Of a DNA stretch of 13,950 bases, positions 8,001 to 13,950 are shown piece after piece (position 1 is the stretch's first letter; each line of letters starts with the position of its first letter). The stretch is taken from positions 1-13,950 of the forward strand of contig JAHHUH010000034.1 of assembly GCA_020024105.1 (NCBI GenBank), in the 5' to 3' direction. This stretch comes from Phascolarctobacterium sp. (GTDB lineage: Bacteria > Bacillota > Negativicutes > Acidaminococcales > Acidaminococcaceae). The position numbers and the translations under genes were made by a program. The notes below the pieces were generated by a model. That model saw only the letters and a list, made by a program, of their open reading frames with translations. It was not told the origin of the DNA and did no database searches.

Positions 8001-8241
8001 TCTTCATCTTAGTCTCTGCTTCAGCGATTTGATTAGCATTAATCCACGGATTTAAAGTTTTTAACGCTGCTCTAAAGTAACGTACCAAAAGAATATCCTT
8101 GTATGATTTTCTGCCAAAAGTTCCGTTTTCACCTAGAACTTCCTCATTGTAACCTGTTTGCACATCCCAACCAAGGACATTTTGCAAAGTATTACCTACA
8201 GCCTCCTGTACAAGTATATTCTCTGAATAAAGCCAGCTCAT
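5089..8241 (-). CDS. hsdR: Type I restriction enzyme, endonuclease/translocase subunit R
   Basis: The 1050-residue protein is the motor and nuclease of a type I system, acting with HsdM and HsdS to translocate and cut DNA lacking the methyl mark. The N-terminal PD-(D/E)xK nuclease is visible as D153...VELKK with E167 and K169. The superfamily 2 motor follows: Walker A TQGSGKS (302-308), ILTDRDEL (330-337), DEAH (404-407), GFTGTP (429-434) and motif VI QAIARANR (675-682). The C-terminal third is helical and is the expected region for contact with the methylase core. Length and order fit EcoR124I-like (type IC) HsdR proteins. The ATG has AGGGGGTG about 5 bases upstream. It is the last gene of the operon, 42 bases after the unknown gene. 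All catalytic motifs are intact, so the enzyme is probably active. Confidence 0.95.
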   Translation of the reverse strand: MSWLYSENILVQEAVGNTLQNVLGWDVQTGYNEEVLGENGTFGRKSYKDILLVRYFRAALKTLNPWINANQIAEAETKMKSILSTASLMQVNEEKYAYIKNGIPVTIKRPDGSTDTKNAFVIDFQNPNDQERNYFLAIKELKIHGEYYRRRTDIVGFVNGIPLLFVELKKNTVDVQNAYYDNYTDYLDTIPHLFYYNAFLMISNGVDAKVGTLGSKYEFFHEWKRLEESDEGSVALETMLLGICKKENFLDLLENFILYDHSDGRTAKILARNHQYLGVNEAIKAYAERKLRDGKLGVFWHTQGSGKSYSMVFLAQKIRRKFEGSPTIVILTDRDELNKQISSTFENCGLLSGVNASRYIASSGIDLVNKLHGNPGFIFTLIQKFNKADMQPIYPDHDILIMSDEAHRSQYGVYADNLNALLPTASKIGFTGTPLLSNDNITKRTFGNYISIYDFKRAVDDGATVPLYYENRGEKILKLDNPEINERILDAIAKADLDVAQQEKLENEFAKEIHILTTENRLRSIAKDFVQHYSDIWTSGKAMFVCLNKVTCVRMYNYVQEYWQEEIKLVEERMHSSSQQVAQELSRKLKWMKETEMSVVISQEQNEIQTFKKWGLDIMPHRQKMESRELDKEFKDAANPFRIVFVCAMWLTGFDVKCLSCLYLDKPLKAHTLMQAIARANRVAEGKSNGLIVDYVGIIKALRKALADYTANKEGNGGSDPTIDKDELIARIQTIIRLVKKFLKEHNFSLDKLIKAERGTFKQLELIQDAVNVLCETLEIKKTYQTYASELARLVKYVDRNDIDDSTRAAKDAIIAIYDALQKKRKHADNTDLMVEINGIVNEYVVMDAKQQYGTIGKKFDISSINFSLLAKEFASNKRKNIILRDLKEMVEAKLESMLKANPKRIDYLQKYQKIIEAYNKDKDKASIEKTFMELMELVKNMDNEQQRYVREGFSSDEELSVYDLLFEENLSKNDIKEIKKVAVDLLAKVKAKIAELDHWTDKEETKAVVGNTIRNVLWMELPEVYTDENISTYSNKVFNYVYSRYKEIA

Positions 8242-8283
8242 TATTGCACCCCCTGGATATAGTTTCTCTATAGTTCTAGAATT

Positions 8284-8856
8284 TTATTCTTTTAACTTTA
8301 AAAATAACGGTAGTATTTGCATGGCAACATCAAAGCTTTTATCAGCAACCCATTTTATTACGGGTTTAACTTTTTCCCATTTCGATTTATTGCTTTCCTT
8401 ACTTTTATATACATCTTCCAAGAAAGAAATCTTATCTAAAATTTCCTTTGTTTCCTCATTTGTTAAACTACCATTATCTTGTATATTAGAGACTGCATGA
8501 GAAAATGATACTTCAAAGTTAATATTATTATTGTTATTAAAAGTTATATTAGTAGAACTTTTTTCAGGAATAGCCACAGCATTCAATCCATGTTTAAAAG
8601 TTTCTAATTTTCCTTTCATCAGCTGCATATTTTGGATTAATGCTTCTTTATCATTTGATATACAAGAATAAGACAACATATTGTGATTATACATAAATCC
8701 CCACAATCCCTTTCCCCAGCCTTTTATACAGGATTGATATCTGCCATCTAACGACCTATGCAGTTTTAGACAATCTCCTACGGATAGAGATTCAGCATTG
8801 TTAATTTTCTCTATATCCTCATCCACCATTTTTATAAATTCTTTATCAACTACCAA
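8284..8856 (-). CDS. Unknown 190-aa protein between hsdS and hsdR (R-linked ORF)
   Basis: I do not recognise a named family. The frame begins with TTG 8856-8854, three bases before (outside) the hsdS stop, with a GAGGT ribosome site inside the hsdS end 8 bases upstream. An ATG at residue 10 (MVDEDIEK) is an alternative but has a poorer site. Residues 1-95 look helical with a Trp/Gly/Tyr-rich middle (KGWGKGLWGFMYNHNM). Residues 100-120 are a Ser/Thr/Asn-rich stretch with five Asn in a row. Residues 128-150 are acidic and helical. The C-terminus, KWEKVKPVIKWVADKSFDVAMQILPLFLKL, is basic then hydrophobic and amphipathic, possibly a membrane- or protein-binding helix. There is no signal peptide. 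I recall similarly built hypothetical proteins in Firmicutes. Position within the operon implies co-expression with the restriction system; a regulatory, anti-phage or toxin-like role is speculation. Confidence 0.85.
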   Translation of the reverse strand: MVVDKEFIKMVDEDIEKINNAESLSVGDCLKLHRSLDGRYQSCIKGWGKGLWGFMYNHNMLSYSCISNDKEALIQNMQLMKGKLETFKHGLNAVAIPEKSSTNITFNNNNNINFEVSFSHAVSNIQDNGSLTNEETKEILDKISFLEDVYKSKESNKSKWEKVKPVIKWVADKSFDVAMQILPLFLKLKE

Positions 8857-8859
8857 AGT

Positions 8860-10026
8860 CTATACCTCTATTTCTCCATTCATTAGCTTAGGTAATAAGC
8901 GATTGCGAGCTTCTTCTAAATCAATTATAGATTTTTCTAAAATTGCAATTTTAGAAAAATATTTCTCTGCCACCCGAGTATATCTGGAAAGTAACTCTTC
9001 CTTAGGTATAATAATTTTTAATGCGTTTAAGTCCTTGGCATACACATGAGGTTGCGCTGACCCCTTTTGCAAGGAAGCTAGTACTTTCATATTTTTCTTT
9101 AAAAAAGAATATACAAAATAAAGATGTTTTGTAGACCTATTATCTAAAAATGAACAATCCGATGCATAAACTTTAGTATTATAAAGTCTTACAAATCCAG
9201 CATTCGCTCCAGAAGCACTAACAGTGATAACTGGGGTTTCCGTATTAGAACTATTATGGTAATAAGCAGGTTCTAATCCACCACCTATAACAGGTACGGT
9301 TCCTAAAACAGCATATTCCTGAGTTATCGTTTTTCCTCTTTTAAACTCTGCTATATCAGATACTACGCTTTTATACCATCCTTCTGGTACACCATCCATT
9401 ATTTTGGTATCCTCATAACCAGGAAAATGCAAATCAACAAACCACTCTTTATAAAGCCTTTGAGCGGCTTCTTCCAAAAGCTTTATTTGCTTTCGATTAT
9501 TCTCAATAAGGTCATCATAAGCAGAAAGTACTCTAACAATCATTTTCTGTTTATTGATATTTGGACACGGGACTTCAAAATTTGCTACCATTTCCTTTGT
9601 CATAGCATTACGTGAAGTTCCTTTCCCCACACATAGGCCTAACATGTATGCCTGCATATATGGAGTTACTAAATAATAATTAAGAAATCTAGAGTTTAAT
9701 ATATCTTGTTTAGGTCTTATTATACACACATGCTGATTAACCCTAGCTGGCAACAAATTATCAGGTATAATGCATGACCTAGCAATAGAATCTCCAGTAA
9801 TATTAATTAAAACATCATCTTTTTCTAGCGTAACACCTTTTAATTTTTCTGCAGCTTCGTCATTTATATAAACCAATCCATCATATGAAAATTGCAAGTT
9901 GTATACATTTTGACTACGTATAAACGATGTTCCCTCACTAATATATACTGTAGAACCTCCCCTGGGAGTGGCGCCACTACCTATTTTAGTACAAACATCT
10001 CCTAATTTTACCAACCTACATTTCAT
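8860..10026 (-). CDS. hsdS: Type I restriction-modification specificity subunit S
   Basis: The 388-residue protein recognises the two halves of a bipartite DNA target and is required for both methylation and cleavage. Two target-recognition domains are seen: residues 1 to about 155 and about 206-340. They are separated by a conserved helical spacer (ENNRKQIKLLEEAAQRLYKEWF, 175-196) and followed by a second conserved helix (KISIAILEK-type, ILEKSIIDLEEARNRLLPKL at 362-381). The protein is full length, with no frameshift. Its ATG overlaps the hsdM stop by four bases (ATGA, 10023-10026), indicating translational coupling. No second or partial hsdS and no flanking inverted repeats were noticed, so DNA inversion of the specificity gene is not supported here. 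The target sequence cannot be predicted by eye. Confidence 0.95.
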   Translation of the reverse strand: MKCRLVKLGDVCTKIGSGATPRGGSTVYISEGTSFIRSQNVYNLQFSYDGLVYINDEAAEKLKGVTLEKDDVLINITGDSIARSCIIPDNLLPARVNQHVCIIRPKQDILNSRFLNYYLVTPYMQAYMLGLCVGKGTSRNAMTKEMVANFEVPCPNINKQKMIVRVLSAYDDLIENNRKQIKLLEEAAQRLYKEWFVDLHFPGYEDTKIMDGVPEGWYKSVVSDIAEFKRGKTITQEYAVLGTVPVIGGGLEPAYYHNSSNTETPVITVSASGANAGFVRLYNTKVYASDCSFLDNRSTKHLYFVYSFLKKNMKVLASLQKGSAQPHVYAKDLNALKIIIPKEELLSRYTRVAEKYFSKIAILEKSIIDLEEARNRLLPKLMNGEIEV

Positions 10027-12044
10027 AGTCCCATCTCCTCCATACTCTTAGAGATAGAACTCATCAGCCTATTAGATTCTTCTTGTAGTTGTAACAATTC
10101 TTGGTGGATTTCCTTCATTCTTTCATTAAAGTCTACACCATCATCCTCTTCCTCTGCTACACCAACATAGGCGCCAGGAGTTAGGGAACTATTCTTTTCA
10201 TTAATAATAACATCTTTTGTTTCTATCTTGCATAATCCAGCGATATCCTGATATTCACCTTCACCAAATTTTACATAAAGCCACTTCAGCTCATCAACTA
10301 CAGTGATTAAAGCATCTATCTGTTGTGGTCCATTTTCTTCAATCTCTTTTAGTTTTTTCTTTTCACTATTTTTACCAATCAAAGTAAAATTCTCACTAGC
10401 CAACAGCTCCGCTTGGAGTTTTTTATAATCAGCTGCCTTTAAAGAAGTATATCTTTCCATAGCTGCTTTTATATTTTCACTAAGACCAGCTTTAAGCTCA
10501 TTCAACACAACTTTTATGCCATCCAGAGCTTCTTTATCATAACCGAACTCCACTTTCCCTACCTTTTCTAAGAGGGGCAGTAGATTTTGCATATACTGCT
10601 TTTCAAGATAGGGCTTCCAATTATCGTCAAGCTTACCGATTACTGCAAGCTCTGTAAGAATACTTTCCTTATAGTCGGCCAAAAGCTGCTTATACAGCTC
10701 TACCTCTCCACGATACAGCCATACAATGGCGTTCAAATTCTTTAATTGCCATTCAGACCATTCGTTAAGAGTACGGTCTACCACAGTATAATATTCACGT
10801 GCATCAATAAAAAGAACCTTATCCTTTAATGCTTCCTGCTTACCTTTGTCAAAGAACCAGAGAACACAGGGTAAGCTTTTAGTATAGAAGAAGTTATTAC
10901 CTACACTAATAATTACATCCACATTACCTGTTTTAATTAATTTTTCTCTGATTTCCGTATCTTTACTGTCAGTAGTAGAAGAAGCCATTACAAAACCAGC
11001 ACGGCCTTTTTCATTTAAATAGGAATAAAAATAAGAAATCCATAAGTAGTTAGCATTCCCAAAGGCTTTACCAGTTTTATCTAAACTAGGAATACCAAAG
11101 GGCAAGCGACCTGCACTTTGTGCTGATTCAGCGTCTACTTTATCAACATTAAAAGGAGGATTAGCCATTACATAGTCACAGCAACCACTTAAATTGTGGG
11201 CATCATGGTAAAAGGTGTTTGCATCCGCACCAGACTTAATTTTACCGGTCAATCCATGTACAGCCATGTTCATTAAACACAACTTAGCGTTATAATCCAC
11301 CTTTTCCTGTCCATAAAATGTCATAGTATTATTGGCTACCATACCAGACTGGTTAACAAAATCACCAGTTTGGACAAACATACCACCGCTACCACAGGCA
11401 GGGTCCAGCAAAACACCGGACTTAGGCTCTAAAATATTGACAATCATCTTAACCAAAGACTTGGGAGTAAAGAAAACACCATCATCAGACGCGATATTCT
11501 TGGCAAATTTATTGAGAAAGTACTCATATATTCTACCAATGATATCGCCACCAACCTTGTCCAAAGCGTTGTTATTAAATATTCTAATTAAGCTCTTTAA
11601 GAGGTCATCAGAAAAAATAGTGTATTCCTTAGGCAATACACCTTCCAGCTGTTTGCTTTGTCCCTCGATCAGTTCCATAGCATTATTTACAATTTCACTT
11701 ACTCTATTTAAAGGCTCACCATTGGAATTTGTTAATCCCAAGGAGGATACGTCCTCAGGGAGGTTAACTAAATAGTCGTATCTTGCCTCTTCTGGTAGAT
11801 ATAAAGCACTTTTCTCTGTAAAATCACTAGCCTGGATGGGCATAACACGACCTCTACGAACAGGTCTATCCTTTAAAATCTCAGCCTCTACTTTTTTATA
11901 TCTGCTATAAGCATATCTTAAAAAAATTAAGCCCAAAACAGGCATGCAATATTCATTTGATGTTAACTTAGAATTTGCACGAAGCTCATCAGCAGCTTCC
12001 CACAAATCCCTTTCTAGTTTCTTTATATCCACAGCTTCAGCCAT
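10023..12044 (-). CDS. hsdM: Type I restriction-modification N6-adenine methyltransferase subunit M
   Basis: The protein transfers a methyl group from S-adenosylmethionine to adenine N6 at the site chosen by HsdS. The HsdM_N helical domain occupies about residues 5-150. The methylase core has FFTPKSLVKMIV (191-202), the SAM-binding motif DPACGSGGM (214-222) and the catalytic NPPF (295-298). At 673 residues it is longer than the classical 490-530-residue HsdM. The extra part (about 470-673) is charged and helical and ends in a likely coiled coil (FNERMKEIHQELLQLQEESNRL); long HsdM variants of this sort are common in Firmicutes. The ATG has AGGAGG 7 bases upstream. It is the first gene of the operon hsdM-hsdS-unknown-hsdR, so modification is made before restriction. 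Confidence 0.95.
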   Translation of the reverse strand: MAEAVDIKKLERDLWEAADELRANSKLTSNEYCMPVLGLIFLRYAYSRYKKVEAEILKDRPVRRGRVMPIQASDFTEKSALYLPEEARYDYLVNLPEDVSSLGLTNSNGEPLNRVSEIVNNAMELIEGQSKQLEGVLPKEYTIFSDDLLKSLIRIFNNNALDKVGGDIIGRIYEYFLNKFAKNIASDDGVFFTPKSLVKMIVNILEPKSGVLLDPACGSGGMFVQTGDFVNQSGMVANNTMTFYGQEKVDYNAKLCLMNMAVHGLTGKIKSGADANTFYHDAHNLSGCCDYVMANPPFNVDKVDAESAQSAGRLPFGIPSLDKTGKAFGNANYLWISYFYSYLNEKGRAGFVMASSTTDSKDTEIREKLIKTGNVDVIISVGNNFFYTKSLPCVLWFFDKGKQEALKDKVLFIDAREYYTVVDRTLNEWSEWQLKNLNAIVWLYRGEVELYKQLLADYKESILTELAVIGKLDDNWKPYLEKQYMQNLLPLLEKVGKVEFGYDKEALDGIKVVLNELKAGLSENIKAAMERYTSLKAADYKKLQAELLASENFTLIGKNSEKKKLKEIEENGPQQIDALITVVDELKWLYVKFGEGEYQDIAGLCKIETKDVIINEKNSSLTPGAYVGVAEEEDDGVDFNERMKEIHQELLQLQEESNRLMSSISKSMEEMGL

Positions 12045-12102
12045 TGTACTTCCTCCTAAAAAGATAACTCTTCATTGTCTCTATAAAATATCTTTGATAA
12101 AT

Positions 12103-12111
12103 ATTATATCA
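12103..12111 (-). promoter_or_regulatory. Extended -10 promoter of the hsd operon
   Basis: The minus strand reads TGATATAAT, a perfect extended -10 (TGnTATAAT), about 60 bases before the hsdM start. No good -35 is present 16-18 bases upstream. The leader would be about 50 bases and contains the AGGAGG site. No operator or controller-protein gene was recognised. Confidence 0.55.
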
Positions 12112-12237
12112 TATAATCCTTGTTAATTTATAACATTAGTTTTCATAGTACAGTAAAGAAAAATCTTAATGTTTTTACCAAACAGATTTCACTAAATATT
12201 TAGACTATCTATTTATCAACTCTACCATTATTCCCAT

Positions 12238-12274
12238 TAAAAATACCGGACCAGGTAGAAAATCCTGATCCGGT
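12238..12274 (-). terminator. Intrinsic terminator upstream of the hsd promoter
   Basis: On the minus strand ACCGGATCAGG (12274-12264) pairs with CCTGGTCCGGT (12255-12245): 11 pairs with one G-T and an eight-base loop, followed by ATTTTTAA. It lies after the tRNA terminator and about 130 bases before the hsd promoter. It insulates hsdM from upstream transcription, or belonged to a gene now lost from 12275-12380. Confidence 0.8.
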
Positions 12275-12330
12275 TAGTACATCCGTAATGCTATGGAATT
12301 CTTGGAGTTTTCGTTATGCAGCTTCTTACC

Positions 12331-12351
12331 CGTTGGTACAGCGTTGGTACA
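12331..12351. repeat. Tandem 10-bp direct repeat
   Basis: CGTTGGTACA occurs at 12331-12340 and again at 12342-12351, one base apart. The surrounding 12275-12380 has no gene. Such closely spaced repeats can be integrase arm sites or the degraded end of an integrase gene. The minus-strand frame through them (CTNAVPTGKKLHNENSKNS..., stop near 12278) is compatible with a decayed C-terminus, but this is not proven. Confidence 0.5.
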
Positions 12352-12383
12352 TTTGATATACGGCCTGGCACTACTTTATAAAA

Positions 12384-12413
12384 TAAAAAAGACGCAAACC
12401 TCAGTCTGCGTCT
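12384..12413 (-). terminator. Intrinsic terminator of the tRNA cluster
   Basis: The minus strand has AGACGCA (12413-12407) and TGCGTCT (12396-12390) around a ten-base loop, followed by TTTTTTATTTT. It begins 11 bases after the CCA end of the tRNA-Arg gene, the expected position for the end of the cluster transcript. Confidence 0.88.
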
Positions 12414-12423
12414 ACGTTTTCAG

Positions 12424-12500
<77 letters not shown>

Positions 12501-12507
12501 GGAAATA

Positions 12508-12581
12508 TGGAGCGGGCGATGGGAATCGAACCCACAACATCAGCTTGGAAGGCTGAGGTTTTACCACTAAACTACACCCGC
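12508..12581 (-). tRNA. tRNA-Gly (anticodon UCC)
   Basis: The gene is 74 bases with encoded CCA. The acceptor stem is GCGGGTG with CGCCCGC and discriminator T. The D-arm is AGTTTAGTGGTAAAACC, the anticodon loop CTTCCAA gives UCC, and the T-arm GGTTCGATTCC is standard. It lies seven bases upstream of tRNA-Arg in the same transcript. Confidence 0.96.
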
Positions 12582-12589
12582 ATAAAAAC

Positions 12590-12666
12590 TGGTCGGAGTG
12601 GCAGGATTCGAACCTGCGACACCCTGCTCCCAAGGCAGGTGCGCTACCAAACTGCGCTACACCCCG
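12590..12666 (-). tRNA. tRNA-Pro (anticodon UGG)
   Basis: The gene is 77 bases with encoded CCA. The acceptor stem is CGGGGTG with CACTCCG and discriminator A. The D-arm is AGCGCAGTTTGGTAGCGC, the anticodon loop CTTGGGA gives UGG, and the T-arm GGTTCGAATCC is standard. It is the first gene of the cluster, eight bases before tRNA-Gly. Confidence 0.96.
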
Positions 12667-12677
12667 AACACTCCTTT

Positions 12678-12706
12678 AGTATACTATTACTTATGTGAAT
12701 TGTCAA
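12678..12706 (-). promoter_or_regulatory. Consensus sigma-A promoter of the tRNA cluster
   Basis: TTGACA (12706-12701), a 17-base spacer and TATACT (12683-12678) lie on the minus strand 11 bases before tRNA-Pro. This near-perfect promoter is expected for stable RNA genes. It overlaps nothing, and the nadE stop is 20 bases further upstream. Confidence 0.93.
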
Positions 12707-12725
12707 TAGTAAATATTAAATTTTT

Positions 12726-13950
12726 TTATTTGTTAAGTATTTTATTTTTTAATTCGTAATATCTACGTGAAAAATATGGAGTTAATTGCGCTTCTCGATG
12801 ATCATAACCAAATGATCGTGTACTTATAGATATTATAGGTGGGGCTTGAATACGTTTAGCTACAGCAAAACCTGCAAATAAATTCCACCAACGTTCTAAA
12901 TCATCAATAAATTCTTGTGGTGTAGTAAAAATTTGTGAAATAATTTCTCTATCACAATTAAGCATTTCAGCTAAATTATCCTCAATATACCATTCAAGGA
13001 TATTGGCAGGAGTTGCTTTAGGCGTATTTTCAATGAATGCTTTGAACAAATAATCGTGATATTGATAAAAAAGAGGGTCACCGCCATTTCCCACAGTTTG
13101 ATTATCTGATAATTCTGCACTAGGTCTTATATTAAATATTTCATGAGGAATTACTTCATGTTTGAAAATACAATCATTTAAGTAATGACCCAAAGAATAA
13201 ACTTGATGTTTCCATAAGTCACCTATGACAGACACAGCTCCTGCTATATCGCCATAAAATGTAGCATAACCAATGCTTAGCTCAGTTTTATTAGAATTAC
13301 AGCTAAAAGCACCACCAAATGCAGCGGCGGCAGCAGCAATTATACGAGCACCGCGATCACGAGCTTGAATATTCTCCTTAATCAAATTATTTAAATTTAA
13401 TGTTATTTTTTGCTTATTTTTAAAATTTATAATGTTACTGTTTTCTAATTGGCTTATAGTTAGATTATATCCAGGAGTAATAGATATTATCCCATAATTA
13501 GTACCTAAAGATTGAGCTAATTTATACGCAATATTGCGAGTAGTATTTGAATTGTACTTTGATGGAAGATTAAGCAATAGAATATTTTCAGGACCTAGTA
13601 TATCTGCATAAATCGCAGCAGTGACAGCACTGTCAATACCTCCAGATAAGCCTATGGTCATTTTTTTTATATTAAATTGTTTTAAAAACTTAGTAGCTCC
13701 ATATTTTAATGCGGTATAAATATACTCATTATAATCTGCATTTTCCTTATAAATACTACGAGAACTTATTGTATTGGTGCAAATATCCCAGGTCATACAT
13801 AGTAGGCTTTCTTCAAAAGGTTCAGCTGATGCTTGTAAACATCCACTTTTATCGTATGCCATACTAGATCCATCATAAGTAAAGATATTTTTGCCATTAT
13901 TTTGAATACCTACATTGTTGCAATATATTATGGGTAATTTTAGTGTTTTT
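12726..13950 (-). CDS. nadE: Glutamine-dependent NAD+ synthetase (5' end outside window)
   Basis: The frame is open to the right edge: 407 residues are visible and an internal ATG at 13862 is not the start, because the residues before it (KLPIIYCNNVG...FTYDGSSMAYDKSG) belong to the nitrilase-type glutaminase domain. The C-terminal synthetase domain has the PP-loop SGGIDS (13646-13629), SIGYATFYGDIAGAVSVIGD, RPSAELSDNQ and the end ISTRSFGYDHREAQ, all typical of NadE. The enzyme makes NAD+ from deamido-NAD+, ATP and ammonia released from glutamine. The glutaminase catalytic Glu, Lys and Cys lie beyond the edge. The gene is the most AT-rich of the window. No intrinsic terminator follows its TAA stop, which is 20 bases before the tRNA promoter. 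Confidence 0.95.
   Translation of the reverse strand, partial: KTLKLPIIYCNNVGIQNNGKNIFTYDGSSMAYDKSGCLQASAEPFEESLLCMTWDICTNTISSRSIYKENADYNEYIYTALKYGATKFLKQFNIKKMTIGLSGGIDSAVTAAIYADILGPENILLLNLPSKYNSNTTRNIAYKLAQSLGTNYGIISITPGYNLTISQLENSNIINFKNKQKITLNLNNLIKENIQARDRGARIIAAAAAAFGGAFSCNSNKTELSIGYATFYGDIAGAVSVIGDLWKHQVYSLGHYLNDCIFKHEVIPHEIFNIRPSAELSDNQTVGNGGDPLFYQYHDYLFKAFIENTPKATPANILEWYIEDNLAEMLNCDREIISQIFTTPQEFIDDLERWWNLFAGFAVAKRIQAPPIISISTRSFGYDHREAQLTPYFSRRYYELKNKILNK

Noticed and set aside
8860..10026. Phase-variable (invertible) hsdS system
   Set aside because: There is one full-length hsdS only, without a recombinase gene, second hsdS fragment or inverted repeats nearby.
11332..11775. Plus-strand 147-aa frame inside hsdM
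   Set aside because: It is antisense to the conserved methylase core of HsdM, with no ribosome site; a chance frame.
13860..13862. ATG as the start of the NAD+ synthetase gene
   Set aside because: The frame continues upstream to the window edge with conserved glutaminase-domain sequence, so this methionine is internal.

Overview
The window looks like a chromosomal segment of a low-to-moderate GC Bacillota (Firmicutes) bacterium. The evidence is strong AGGAGG-type ribosome sites, sigma-A promoters with extended -10 elements, intrinsic terminators with U-tracts, a purine-type riboswitch, tRNA genes with encoded CCA, and gene families typical of gut Clostridia and Negativicutes. Species cannot be fixed from the sequence. 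Base composition is mosaic: the left-most gene is clearly GC-rich, the nuclease and efflux genes are intermediate, and the restriction-modification operon and nadE are AT-rich.

Left part (1-2430, minus strand). A partial gene for a protein with several CxxC zinc-ribbon motifs runs off the left edge. Its leader holds a small upstream ORF whose stop overlaps the gene's start (ATGA), and a strong intrinsic terminator lies inside that ORF just before the ribosome site, an attenuator-like arrangement. Upstream lies a secreted or membrane-anchored DNA-entry-type nuclease (DRGH/EndA family).

Centre (2667-4912, plus strand). This is the most interesting unit. A good sigma-A promoter is followed by a complete purine (guanine-type) riboswitch aptamer. 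Its P3 arm and L3 loop are also the 5' arm of an intrinsic terminator. This drives a 669-residue fusion of a MATE efflux pump to a cytidylate-kinase-like domain. The overlap predicts a ligand-ON switch, as in pbuE, and one binding-pocket-adjacent base differs from the usual guanine aptamer. A strong hairpin terminator closes the unit.

Right-centre (5089-12111, minus strand). This is a complete type I restriction-modification operon, hsdM-hsdS-(unknown 190-residue gene)-hsdR, with an extended -10 promoter. The unknown gene sits between hsdS and hsdR like the R-linked ORFs of other type I loci and is a candidate accessory defence gene.

Right end (12238-13950, minus strand). A tRNA cluster (Pro-UGG, Gly-UCC, Arg-UCU) has its own consensus promoter and terminator. 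Between it and hsdM is a short stretch with a second intrinsic terminator and a tandem 10-bp repeat, possibly the scar of an integrated element. The right edge is the 3' two-thirds of a glutamine-dependent NAD+ synthetase gene, open at the window boundary.
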